Origin: Betaproteobacteria bacterium
Lineage (GTDB): Bacteria > Pseudomonadota > Gammaproteobacteria > Burkholderiales > Rhodocyclaceae
DNA length: 64,000 nucleotides
Reading direction: 5' to 3'
Assembly: GCA_016703785.1 (NCBI GenBank)
Contig: JADJBM010000004.1
Location: forward strand, 186,001-250,000
Shown here: positions 37,859 to 45,681 of the stretch, one piece after another
How the letters are laid out: every line of letters starts with the position of its first letter
Numbering within the stretch: position 1 is the first letter of the stretch
Notes under the pieces: model-generated
What the model was told of the DNA's origin: nothing
The model's input: the letters and a program-made list of their open reading frames with translations, nothing else
Databases searched by the model: none
Translations under genes and position numbers: made by a program

Positions 37859-40534
37859 ATGTCACCGTTGCCGAACAACCTCGTCCCGTCCGATCCGGAC
37901 ACGCAGGAAACCCAGGAATGGCTCGACGCGCTCGAGGCCGTCATCGAGCAGGAGGGGCCGGAGCGCGCCCACTACCTGATCGAGCGCCTCGTCGAACTGG
38001 CCCGCCGCACCGGCATCAACCTGCCCTACAAGGCCACCACCGCCTACATCAACACCATCCCGCCCGGCGCGCAGATCGCCTCGCCCGGCGATCACGCCAT
38101 TGAGCACCGCATCCGCTCCTATGTGCGCTGGAACGCACTGGCGATGGTGCTGCGCGCCAACAAGGACGAGTCGAACCTCGGCGGCCACATCGCCAGCTTC
38201 GGCTCCGCCGCCACTCTCTACGATGTCGGCTACAACCATTTCTGGCACGCGCCCTCGGAGAACCACGGCGGCGACATGGTGTTCGTGCAGGGACATTCGG
38301 CCACCGGCGTGTATGCGCGCGCCTTCATGCTCGGCCGCCTCACCGAAGCGCAAATGAACAATTTCCGCCGCGAGGTGGACGGCAAGGGCCTCTCCTCCTA
38401 CCCGCACCCTTGGCTGATGCCGGACTTCTGGCAGTTTCCGACGGTGTCGATGGGCCTGGGACCCCTGCAGGCGATTTACCAGGCACGTTTCATGAAGTAC
38501 ATGAACGACCGCGGCATTGCCAGCACCGACGGCCGCAAGGTATGGGCCTTCATGGGCGACGGCGAAATGGACGAGCCGGAATCGATGGGCGCCATCGGCC
38601 TGGGCGGGCGCGAGCGCCTCGACAACCTGGTCTTCGTCATCAACTGCAACCTGCAGCGCCTCGACGGACCGGTGCGCGGCAACGGCAAGATCATCCAGGA
38701 ACTCGAGGCGGATTTCCGCGGCGCCGGCTGGAACGTCATCAAGGTCATCTGGGGCAGCTACTGGGATCCGCTGCTGGCCCAGGACACGCAGGGCCTGCTG
38801 CGCCAGCGCATGGAGGAATGCGTCGACGGCGACTACCAGACCTTCAAGTCGAAGGACGGCGCCTATGTGCGCGAGCATTTCTTCAATTCGCCGGAACTCA
38901 AGGCGATGGTCGCCGGCTGGTCCGACGACGACATCTGGCGCCTCAATCGCGGCGGCCACGATCCGCACAAGGTCTATGCCGCCTACGCTGCCGCCATCGC
39001 CCACACCGGCCAGCCGACGGTCATCCTCACCAAGACCATCAAGGGCTACGGCATGGGCGAGTCCGGCGAGGCGCAGAACATCACCCATCAGCAGAAGAAG
39101 ATGGGCACCACCTCACTGATGGCCTTCCGCAACCGCTTCAAGCTGCCGCTCACCGACGAGCAGGTGGACAATCTGGAATACATCAACCCGGGCGCCGATT
39201 CGCCTGAGATCAAGTACATGCTCGAGCGGCGCAACGCCCTGGGCGGCTACCTGCCCAAACGGCGGCAGAAGGCCGATCCGCTGGAAGTGCCGGCGCTGTC
39301 CGCCTTCGACGCCCAGTTGAAAGCCTCCGGCGAGGGACGCGAATTCTCCACCACCATGGCCTTCGTACGCATCCTCAACACGCTGGTGAAGGACAAGAAG
39401 CTCGGCAAGCATGTCGTGCCGATCGTCGCCGACGAGTCGCGCACCTTCGGCATGGAGGGCATGTTCCGCCAGCTCGGCATCTGGTCCTCGGTCGGGCAGA
39501 ACTACACGCCGCAGGACGCCGACCAGCTGATGTTCTACAAGGAGTCCAAAGAAGGACAGATCCTGCAGGAAGGCATCACCGAATCCGGCGCCATGGCTTC
39601 CTGGATCGCCGCGGCGACCTCCTACAGCACGCACGGCGTGCAAATGATCCCCTTCTTCATCTACTACTCGATGTTCGGCTTCCAGCGCTTCGGCGACCTG
39701 GCCTGGGCCGCCGGCGACCAGCGCGCGCGCGGCTTCCTCCTCGGCGGCACCTCGGGCCGCACGACGCTGAACGGCGAGGGCCTGCAGCACGAGGACGGCC
39801 ACTCGCACATCCAGTCGGCGCTGATCCCCAACTGCATTTCCTACGACCCGACCTTCGGCTACGAGGTGGCGGTGATCGTGCAGGACGGCCTGCGCCGCAT
39901 GGTCCAGGAGCAGGAGGATGTCTTCTACTACCTCACCCTGCTCAACGAGAACTACGCGCATCCGGCCATGCCGGAAGGCGTCGAGAAGGACATCCTCAAG
40001 GGCATGTATCGCTTCCGGAAAGGCCCGGCCGGCAATGGCCCGCGCGTGCAACTGCTCGGCTCCGGCGCCATCCTGCGCGAGGTGATGGCCGGCGCCGAAC
40101 TGCTGAAGCAGGACTGGGGGGTGGAAGCCGACATCTGGAGCTGCCCGAGCTTCACCGAACTGGCGCGCGATGGCAATGCCGTGGCACGCATCAACCTGCT
40201 GCATCCGGCGGGCAAGCCGAAGCTCTCGCACGTAGAGCAATGCCTCAAGGACACGCGCGGCCCGATCATCGCCTCGACCGACTACGTGCGCGGCTTCGCC
40301 GAGCAGATCCGCCCCTTTGTTCCGCGCAGATACACAGTGCTCGGCACCGACGGCTTCGGCCGCTCGGACACGCGCGAAAACCTGCGCCAGTTCTTCGAGG
40401 TGGACCGCCACTACGTAACGGTGGCGGCGCTGAAGGCGCTGGCCGACGAGGGGCAGATGGACAAGGCCAGAGTGGCGGAAGCCATTGCGAAATACGGCCT
40501 CGATCCGAACAAGCCGAACCCGATGACCGTATAA
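37859..40534 (+). CDS. aceE: Pyruvate dehydrogenase E1 component, homodimeric type
   Basis: AceE decarboxylates pyruvate with thiamine diphosphate and hands the acetyl group to the lipoyl arm of AceF. The 891-aa single-chain E1 has the ThDP motif GDGEMDEPESMGAIGLGGRERLDNLVFVINCN, the E1 active-site region SFGSAATLYDVGYNHFWHA, and the C-terminal transketolase-like domains (TYGMEGMFRQLGIW is written FGMEGMFRQLGIW here). The start has a clear AGGAG site. It heads the operon aceE-aceF-BPH-lpdA. Confidence 0.97.
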   Translation: MSPLPNNLVPSDPDTQETQEWLDALEAVIEQEGPERAHYLIERLVELARRTGINLPYKATTAYINTIPPGAQIASPGDHAIEHRIRSYVRWNALAMVLRANKDESNLGGHIASFGSAATLYDVGYNHFWHAPSENHGGDMVFVQGHSATGVYARAFMLGRLTEAQMNNFRREVDGKGLSSYPHPWLMPDFWQFPTVSMGLGPLQAIYQARFMKYMNDRGIASTDGRKVWAFMGDGEMDEPESMGAIGLGGRERLDNLVFVINCNLQRLDGPVRGNGKIIQELEADFRGAGWNVIKVIWGSYWDPLLAQDTQGLLRQRMEECVDGDYQTFKSKDGAYVREHFFNSPELKAMVAGWSDDDIWRLNRGGHDPHKVYAAYAAAIAHTGQPTVILTKTIKGYGMGESGEAQNITHQQKKMGTTSLMAFRNRFKLPLTDEQVDNLEYINPGADSPEIKYMLERRNALGGYLPKRRQKADPLEVPALSAFDAQLKASGEGREFSTTMAFVRILNTLVKDKKLGKHVVPIVADESRTFGMEGMFRQLGIWSSVGQNYTPQDADQLMFYKESKEGQILQEGITESGAMASWIAAATSYSTHGVQMIPFFIYYSMFGFQRFGDLAWAAGDQRARGFLLGGTSGRTTLNGEGLQHEDGHSHIQSALIPNCISYDPTFGYEVAVIVQDGLRRMVQEQEDVFYYLTLLNENYAHPAMPEGVEKDILKGMYRFRKGPAGNGPRVQLLGSGAILREVMAGAELLKQDWGVEADIWSCPSFTELARDGNAVARINLLHPAGKPKLSHVEQCLKDTRGPIIASTDYVRGFAEQIRPFVPRRYTVLGTDGFGRSDTRENLRQFFEVDRHYVTVAALKALADEGQMDKARVAEAIAKYGLDPNKPNPMTV

Positions 40535-40546
40535 GGACACCATGAA

Positions 40547-41887
40547 ATGAGCTCACTACTCGAAGTCAAGGTTCCCGACATCGGCGATTTCAAGGACGTG
40601 CCGGTGATCGGCATAGAAGTCAGCCCCGGCGACACGGTGAAGGCGGAGGACCCGCTCATCACGCTGGAGTCCGACAAGGCCACCATGGAAGTGCCCTCGC
40701 CCGCCGCCGGCGTCGTCAAGGAAATCAAGCTGAAGATCGGCGACAAGGTCGCCGAGGGCACGCTGGTGCTGCTGCTGGAGACGGCTGAGGCTGGCGCTGC
40801 GGCGGTTCCGGCCGCTGCTGAAATCCCCCCTGCCCCCCCTTTGCAAAGGGGGGAATCGACCTCGCCGCCAGCTTCGCCTCCCCCCTTTGACAAAGGGGGG
40901 CCGGGAGGGATTTCTCCTGCCACAATCGCTGCGCCACCCGCCCCCATGGAAATCGCCGCGGCCGTCGAGGGTGGCCACCGCGCCCACGCCAGCCCGTCCG
41001 TACGCCGCTTCGCGCGCGAACTCGGCGTCGATGTCGCGCAAGTGAAGGGCACCGGGCCGAAAGGCCGCATCCTGCAGCAGGACGTGCAGAATTACGTCAA
41101 GGGCGCGCTGGCGCAGCCGCGCGGCGCGGCGCCCGCTGCCGGCGGCGGCGCAGGCCTCGACCTGCTGCCCTGGCCGCAGGTGGACTTCGCCAAGTTCGGC
41201 CCCGTCGAGGCGAAGCCGCTGTCGCGCATCAAGAAGATTTCCGGCGCCAACCTGGCGCGCAACTGGGTGATGATCCCGCACGTCACGCAGTTCGACGAAG
41301 CCGACATCAGCGACCTCGAAGCGCTGCGCGTGCGGCTCAACAAGGAGAATGAGAAATCCGGCGTGAAGCTGACCATGCTCGCCTTCCTCATCAAGGCCGC
41401 CGTCGCTGCGCTGAAGAAGTTTCCGGATTTCAACGCCTCGCTCGACGGCGAGAACCTTGTCTACAAGCAGTACTTCCACATCGGCTTCGCCGCCGACACG
41501 CCGAACGGCCTGGTGGTGCCGGTGATCCGCGACGCCGACAAAAAAGGCGTGATCGAGATCGCCAAGGAGATGGGCGAGCTCTCCGCCAAGGCGCGCGAGG
41601 GCAAGCTCGGCCCGGCGCAGATGCAGGGCGGCTGCTTCTCCATCTCCAGCCTCGGCGGCATCGGCGGCACGGCGTTCACGCCGATCATCAATGCGCCGGA
41701 AGTGGCCATCCTCGGCGTGTCGAAGTCGCAGATAAAACCGCTGTGGGACGGCAAGGCCTTCCAGCCACGGCTGATGGTGCCGCTCTCGCTGTCCTACGAC
41801 CACCGCGTCATCGACGGCGCGTCGGCGGCGCGCTTCACGGCCTACCTGGCGCAGGTGCTGGCCGACATGCGGCGGGTGCTGCTGTGA
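40547..41887 (+). CDS. aceF: Pyruvate dehydrogenase E2, dihydrolipoamide acetyltransferase
   Basis: The 446-aa E2 has one N-terminal lipoyl domain (Lys44 in ESDKATME), a linker, the E1/E3-binding domain (ASPSVRRFARELGVDVAQV...GRILQQDV, about 145-183) and the acetyltransferase domain with catalytic His419 and Asp423 (SYDHRVIDG). The linker, about residues 92-122, is translated from a palindromic DNA repeat (PPAPPLQRGES...PPFDKGGPGGI). The first 235 bp nearly match the lipoyl region of lpdA. The stop overlaps the GTG of the BPH gene. Confidence 0.95.
   Translation: MSSLLEVKVPDIGDFKDVPVIGIEVSPGDTVKAEDPLITLESDKATMEVPSPAAGVVKEIKLKIGDKVAEGTLVLLLETAEAGAAAVPAAAEIPPAPPLQRGESTSPPASPPPFDKGGPGGISPATIAAPPAPMEIAAAVEGGHRAHASPSVRRFARELGVDVAQVKGTGPKGRILQQDVQNYVKGALAQPRGAAPAAGGGAGLDLLPWPQVDFAKFGPVEAKPLSRIKKISGANLARNWVMIPHVTQFDEADISDLEALRVRLNKENEKSGVKLTMLAFLIKAAVAALKKFPDFNASLDGENLVYKQYFHIGFAADTPNGLVVPVIRDADKKGVIEIAKEMGELSAKAREGKLGPAQMQGGCFSISSLGGIGGTAFTPIINAPEVAILGVSKSQIKPLWDGKAFQPRLMVPLSLSYDHRVIDGASAARFTAYLAQVLADMRRVLL
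40821..40913. repeat. Palindromic repeat inserted in frame in the aceF linker
   Basis: The segment begins AAATCCCCCCTG and ends CCGGGAGGGATTT. It contains two hairpins, CCCCCCTTTG...AAAGGGGGG and CCCCCCTTTGACAAAGGGGGG. This is a common intergenic repeat class, here 93 bp long, a multiple of three, and open in the aceF frame. Confidence 0.82.
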
Positions 41888-42462
41888 CCACCATCGTCGC
41901 GGTGAAGAAGAACGGCACGGTAGCCATTGCCGCCGACTCGCTCACCACTTTCGGCGACACGCGCCTCGGCCGGCAATACAAGGGCGAGCACGACAAGATC
42001 CTCAAGATCCAAGACTCCTATATCGGCCTGTGCGGCAGCAGCGCCCACCACCTGGTGATCAGCGCCCTGCTGCCCAAGCTGGAAGACATCCGCCTCGGCA
42101 GCCGCATGGAAGTGTACGAAACCTTCCGCCGCCTGCATCCGATCCTCAAGGAACAGGGCTACCTCAATCCGAAGGAGGACGAGGACGATCCCTACGAATC
42201 CTCGCAGATCATCGCCCTGCTCGCCAACAACACCGGCATCTACGGCGTGTATTCCTACCGCGAGGTGTTCGACTACGACCGCTTCTGGGCCATCGGCTCC
42301 GGGCGCAACTTCGCGCTGGGCGCGATGTTCGCCGCCTACGACCGCTGCAAGACGGCGGCCGACGTGGCGAAAATCGGCGTCGAGGCCGGCGCCGAGTTCG
42401 ACACCGCCACCCAGGGCCCGATCGTGCTGCACACCGTCAAGCTGAAGAGGTCCCTCAAATGA
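41884..42462 (+). CDS. Betaproteobacterial proteasome homologue (BPH), HslV-like Ntn hydrolase
   Basis: The 192-aa protein starts at GTG 41884 in a 4-nt overlap with aceF. After the initiator it begins TTIVAVKKNGTVAIAADS, so a mature N-terminal Thr1 and Asp17 match the proteasome/HslV active site, with a Lys in HDKILKI as the likely third residue. GLCGSSAHH and WAIGSGRNFALGAM match the second half of the fold. Length and context fit BPH, a double-ring peptidase described in betaproteobacteria. The partner unfoldase and substrates are unclear. It overlaps the lpdA start by 4 nt. Confidence 0.82.
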   Translation: MTTIVAVKKNGTVAIAADSLTTFGDTRLGRQYKGEHDKILKIQDSYIGLCGSSAHHLVISALLPKLEDIRLGSRMEVYETFRRLHPILKEQGYLNPKEDEDDPYESSQIIALLANNTGIYGVYSYREVFDYDRFWAIGSGRNFALGAMFAAYDRCKTAADVAKIGVEAGAEFDTATQGPIVLHTVKLKRSLK

Positions 42463-42844
42463 GCTCCGTCATAGAAGTCAAGGTTCCCGACATCGGCGAT
42501 TTCAAGGATGTGCCGGTGATCGGCATAGAAGTCAGTCCCGGCGACACGGTGAAGGCGGAAGATCCGCTGGTCACGCTGGAGTCCGACAAGGCCACCATGG
42601 AAGTGCCTTCGCCCGCCGCCGGCGTGGTGAAGGAGATCAAACTGAAGATCGGCGACAAGGTCGCCGAGGGTACGCTGGTGCTGCTGCTGGAAACGGCGGC
42701 AACAGCGCCTCCCAACCCTCTCCGCGCGGGGGGAGCCCGCTCCCCCTCTCCCCGCAGGGGAGGGGGCAGGGGCCGCCGCTCGACTGCCCTCTCCCCAGCC
42801 CCCTCTCCCGCCAGCGGGCGGGGGGGTGCCGCGCCACGCCTCGC
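42459..42844 (+). CDS. lpdA: Lipoyl domain portion of dihydrolipoamide dehydrogenase, cut off by a frameshift
   Basis: From ATG 42459 (overlapping the BPH stop) the frame encodes a lipoyl domain nearly identical to that of AceF, with Lys44 in ESDKATME, followed by a linker made of palindromic repeat sequence. In betaproteobacteria this domain is normally fused to E3. Here the E3 body is in another frame, and the change lies somewhere in the repeat between about 42705 and 42860. The lipoyl frame stays open to 43280 but reads non-homologous sequence after the linker. Confidence 0.8.
42712..42838. repeat. Palindromic repeats inside the lpdA linker
   Basis: A run of hairpins: AACCCTCTCCGCGCGGGGGG, CTCCCCCTCTCCCCGC with GGGGAGGGGGCAGGGG, and GCCCCCTCTCCCGCC with GGCGGGGGG. 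It is the same class as the lutA-lutB intergenic repeat. It lies between the lipoyl and E3 coding parts and coincides with a frame change. Confidence 0.78.
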
Positions 42845-44314
42845 GTGGCGCGGGGAGGAAATCTGGAAACCGACCTGCTCGTGCTCGGCGCCGGCCCGGG
42901 CGGCTATTCCGCCGCCTTCCGCGCCGCCGACCTCGGCCTCAAGGTCGTGCTCGTGGAGCGCTACGCCGCGCTTGGCGGCGTCTGCCTCAACGTCGGCTGC
43001 ATTCCCTCCAAGGCGCTGCTGCACGTCGCCGCCGTCATGGACGAAGCCGCCCACATGGCCGACTGCGGCGTGGCGTTCGACGCGCCGAAGCTCGACATCG
43101 ACAAGCTGCGCGCCCACAAGTCGAAGGTCGTCTCGAAGCTCACCGGCGGCCTCGCCGGCATGGCCAATGCGCGCAAGGTCGAGATCGTGCGCGGCTACGG
43201 CCATTTCCTCGACGCCAACCACCTCGAGGTCGAACTCACCCAGGGCGAGGGCCAGGAGAAGGCCGGCGGCAAGAAGGTGATCCGCTTCCAGAAATGCATC
43301 ATCGCCGCCGGCAGCAGCGCCGTGCGCCTGCCCTTCATTCCCGACGACCCGCGCATCGTGGACTCCACCGGCGCACTGGAACTGCGCTTCGTGCCGAAGC
43401 GCATGCTGGTCATCGGCGGCGGCATCATCGGCCTGGAAATGGCGACGGTGTACTCCACCCTCGGTGCCAAGGTCGACGTCGTCGAAATGCTCGACGGCCT
43501 CATGCAGGGCCCCGACCGCGACCTCGTCAAGGTGTGGGAGAAGAAGAACGCCGGCCGCTTCGACAAGGTCATGCTGAAGACGAAGACGGTGCGCGTCGAG
43601 ACCATGGCCTCGGGCATACAGGTCTGGTTCGAGGGCGTAGATGGAAAAACGCAGGCTCCGGCCGAACCGCAGCTCTACGACATGGTGTTGCAATCCGCCG
43701 GCCGCAGCCCGAACGGAAAAAAGGTCGGCGCGGACAAGGCCGGCATAGCGGTGGACGAACGCGGCTTCATCGCCGTCGACAAGCAGATGCGTACCAACGT
43801 CCCGCACATCTTCGCCATCGGCGACCTCGTCGGCCAGCCCATGCTGGCGCACAAGGCGGTGCACGAGGCGCATGTCGCGGCGGAAGCCGCCGCCGGGCAC
43901 AAGGCCTTCTTCGACGCCCGCGTGATTCCCGGCGTCGCCTACACCGATCCGGAAGTCGCCTGGGTCGGCCTCACCGAGGCCGAGGCGAAGAAGCAAGGCT
44001 TGAAGGTCGGCATCGGCAAGTTCCCATGGGCCGCCTCGGGACGCGCCATCGCCAACGGCCGCGACGAGGGCTTCACCAAGCTGATCTTCGACGAGTCGGA
44101 AAACGGTGGGCACCGCATCGTCGGCGGCGGCATCGTCGGCACCCACGCCGGCGACATGATCGGCGAGATCGCCCTGGCCATCGAGATGGGCGCCGACGCC
44201 GTCGACATCGGCAAGACCATCCATCCGCACCCGACCCTGGGCGAATCCATCGGCATGGCGGCGGAAGTGTACGAAGGCGTGTGCACCGACTTGCCGCCGG
44301 CACGCAAGAAATAA
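42845..44314 (+). CDS. lpdA: Dihydrolipoamide dehydrogenase (E3), flavoprotein part
   Basis: E3 reoxidises dihydrolipoyl groups with FAD and NAD. The 489-aa reading has the FAD site LVLGAGPGGYSAAFRAADLG, the redox disulfide GGVCLNVGCIPSK, the NAD site VIGGGIIGLEMATVYSTLGAKV, FAIGDLVGQPMLAHKA and the C-terminal catalytic HPHPTLGES. The only visible start is GTG 42845, which lacks a proper ribosome site; GGGGAGGAAAT lies just downstream before CTG. More likely it is the body of a lipoyl-E3 fusion starting at 42459 and broken by a frameshift in the repeat. Confidence 0.94.
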   Translation: MARGGNLETDLLVLGAGPGGYSAAFRAADLGLKVVLVERYAALGGVCLNVGCIPSKALLHVAAVMDEAAHMADCGVAFDAPKLDIDKLRAHKSKVVSKLTGGLAGMANARKVEIVRGYGHFLDANHLEVELTQGEGQEKAGGKKVIRFQKCIIAAGSSAVRLPFIPDDPRIVDSTGALELRFVPKRMLVIGGGIIGLEMATVYSTLGAKVDVVEMLDGLMQGPDRDLVKVWEKKNAGRFDKVMLKTKTVRVETMASGIQVWFEGVDGKTQAPAEPQLYDMVLQSAGRSPNGKKVGADKAGIAVDERGFIAVDKQMRTNVPHIFAIGDLVGQPMLAHKAVHEAHVAAEAAAGHKAFFDARVIPGVAYTDPEVAWVGLTEAEAKKQGLKVGIGKFPWAASGRAIANGRDEGFTKLIFDESENGGHRIVGGGIVGTHAGDMIGEIALAIEMGADAVDIGKTIHPHPTLGESIGMAAEVYEGVCTDLPPARKK

Positions 44315-44400
44315 TGCTTATCGCCTGACAAAATGGCTTGCGTCAGGCTGATGCGGAATGCCGCTATGATGCGTCCATTTTCCATCTGCACGGATCAACC

Positions 44401-45059
44401 ATGACCCAGGACGAACTCAAGCAGGCGGTGGCGCGCGCCGCCATCGAATACGTGGTGCCGGGCGCCATCATCGGCGTCGGCACCGGCTCGACGGCCAACT
44501 GCTTCATCGACGAGCTGGGCAAGATCAAGGACCGCATCCCCGCCGCCGTCGCCAGTTCCGAAGCCACGGCGAAGCGCCTCGCCGGCCACGGCATCAAGGT
44601 GCTCGACCTCAACGAGGTGGACGACCTGCCGGTGTATGTCGACGGCGCCGACGAAATCACCCCTCCATGGCCATGATCAAGGGCGGCGGCGGCGCGCTGA
44701 CGCGCGAGAAGATCGTTGCCGCCTGCGCGAAGAAATTCGTCTGCATCGCCGACGCCTCGAAGCTGGTGCAGGTGATGGGCAGGTTCCCCCTGCCGGTGGA
44801 AGTCATTCCCATGGCCCGCGCCTACGTCTCGCGCGAACTGGCGAAGCTCGGCGGCGAACCGGTGCTGCGCGCCGGCTTCACCACCGACAACGGCAATCTC
44901 ATCCTCGACGTGAAGGGCCTCGCCATCACCGACCCGAAGGCGCTGGAAACGCGCATCAACGCCATCGTCGGCGTCGTCACCAACGGCCTCTTCGCCCTGC
45001 GCGGTGCCGACGTCGCCCTGCTGGCCGGAGTGGAAGGCGTGAAGACGTTAAAACAGTAG
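44401..45059 (+). CDS. rpiA: Ribose-5-phosphate isomerase A, frameshifted
   Basis: RpiA interconverts ribose- and ribulose-5-phosphate, feeding the pentose pathway and the Calvin cycle. From ATG 44401 the frame reads MTQDELKQAVARAAIEYV, GVGTGSTANCFIDELG, SSEATAKRLAGHG and VDGADEITP, then stops at 44676. The rest (AMIKGGGGALTREKIVAAC onward, with LPVEVIPMA and GGEPVLR) is in another frame. The shift is near 44662-44668 at ACCCCTCC, consistent with one lost base. Repairing it gives about 219 aa, the usual length. Confidence 0.92.
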
Positions 45060-45113
45060 GCATGTCCTGGATGTGGCCGCCGTACCGTGGCGGCTGACTT
45101 TCCCGGCAGGCAT

Positions 45114-45142
45114 AAAAAAGCCGCGCAGTGCGCGGCTTTTTT
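45114..45142. terminator. Bidirectional terminator between rpiA and yggX
   Basis: AAAAAAGCCGCGC, loop AGT, GCGCGGCTTTTTT: a 13-bp perfect stem whose ends form T runs in both directions. It serves the convergent genes rpiA and yggX. Confidence 0.92.
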
Positions 45143-45159
45143 GTCGCTCCCGGCGGAGA

Positions 45160-45432
45160 TCAGGATTTCGGCGGCACGTAGCCCTGCACCTGGTCGGCGC
45201 CGTCGCCGAAGAAGTGCTTCTCCATCTGCTCAGACAGGTATTTGCGCGCCTTGGCGTCGGCCAGGCTCAGGCGATTCTCGTTGATGAGCATGGTCTGGAA
45301 CTTGATCCAGCCCTGCCAGGCTTCCTTCGAAACATTCTCAAAAATGCGCTTGCCCAGCTCGCCCGGGATGGGCGGAAAGTCCATGCCCTCCGCTTCCCGG
45401 CCCAGCTTGACGCATTTCACCATGCGGCCCAT
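45160..45432 (-). CDS. yggX: Iron trafficking / oxidative damage protection protein YggX
   Basis: The 90-aa protein has the whole YggX pattern: MVKCVKLGREAEGMDFPPIPGELGKRI with the conserved Cys, WQGWIKFQTMLINENRLSLADAKARKYL and a tail KHFFGDGAD. It protects labile iron-sulfur clusters from oxidants in enterobacteria. It stands alone between a terminator and the second structured repeat. Confidence 0.95.
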   Translation of the reverse strand: MGRMVKCVKLGREAEGMDFPPIPGELGKRIFENVSKEAWQGWIKFQTMLINENRLSLADAKARKYLSEQMEKHFFGDGADQVQGYVPPKS

Positions 45433-45495
45433 TGCGATTCCTTTCCCGATTTAAAGCGCCCGCGAATGCAGGCTTGATGGGGCATTTTACCCCTT

Positions 45496-45681
45496 TAGGG
45501 CCTGTTGTTCTTCATTTGGTCGGTGCGAACGGGCCTTTCCGGGCGTCCCCGGTAGGGCGGGGCAGCGTGGCAGCGGAGGCGCGCGTTGCGCTCCTCGTCA
45601 GGGGCGACCATTGACTGTCGGCGCCAGCAGTCGACGCTTTGGCCACAACGCATCCGATCAAATGAAGAACAACAGGCCCTA
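45496..45681. repeat. Structured inverted repeat, copy 2 (partner at 8274-8470)
   Basis: A complete element of 186 bp beginning TAGGGCCTGTT and ending AACAGGCCCTA. The terminal arms 45497-45523 and 45654-45680 are inverted repeats of 27 bp with one G-T wobble. The interior shares CGTTGCGCTCCT, CATTGACT, GCAGTCGACG, TGGCCAC and CGCATCCGA with copy 1, but the arm sequence differs (GTTCTTCATTTGGTCGG against CTCATGCATTCTGTCGG). It abuts the diguanylate cyclase stop codon. Confidence 0.82.

Noticed and set aside
44338..44400. Upstream extension of rpiA to ATG 44338
   Set aside because: The family N-terminus MTQDELKQAVARAA begins at 44401, and the extension overlaps a hairpin and a TATGAT promoter-like element.
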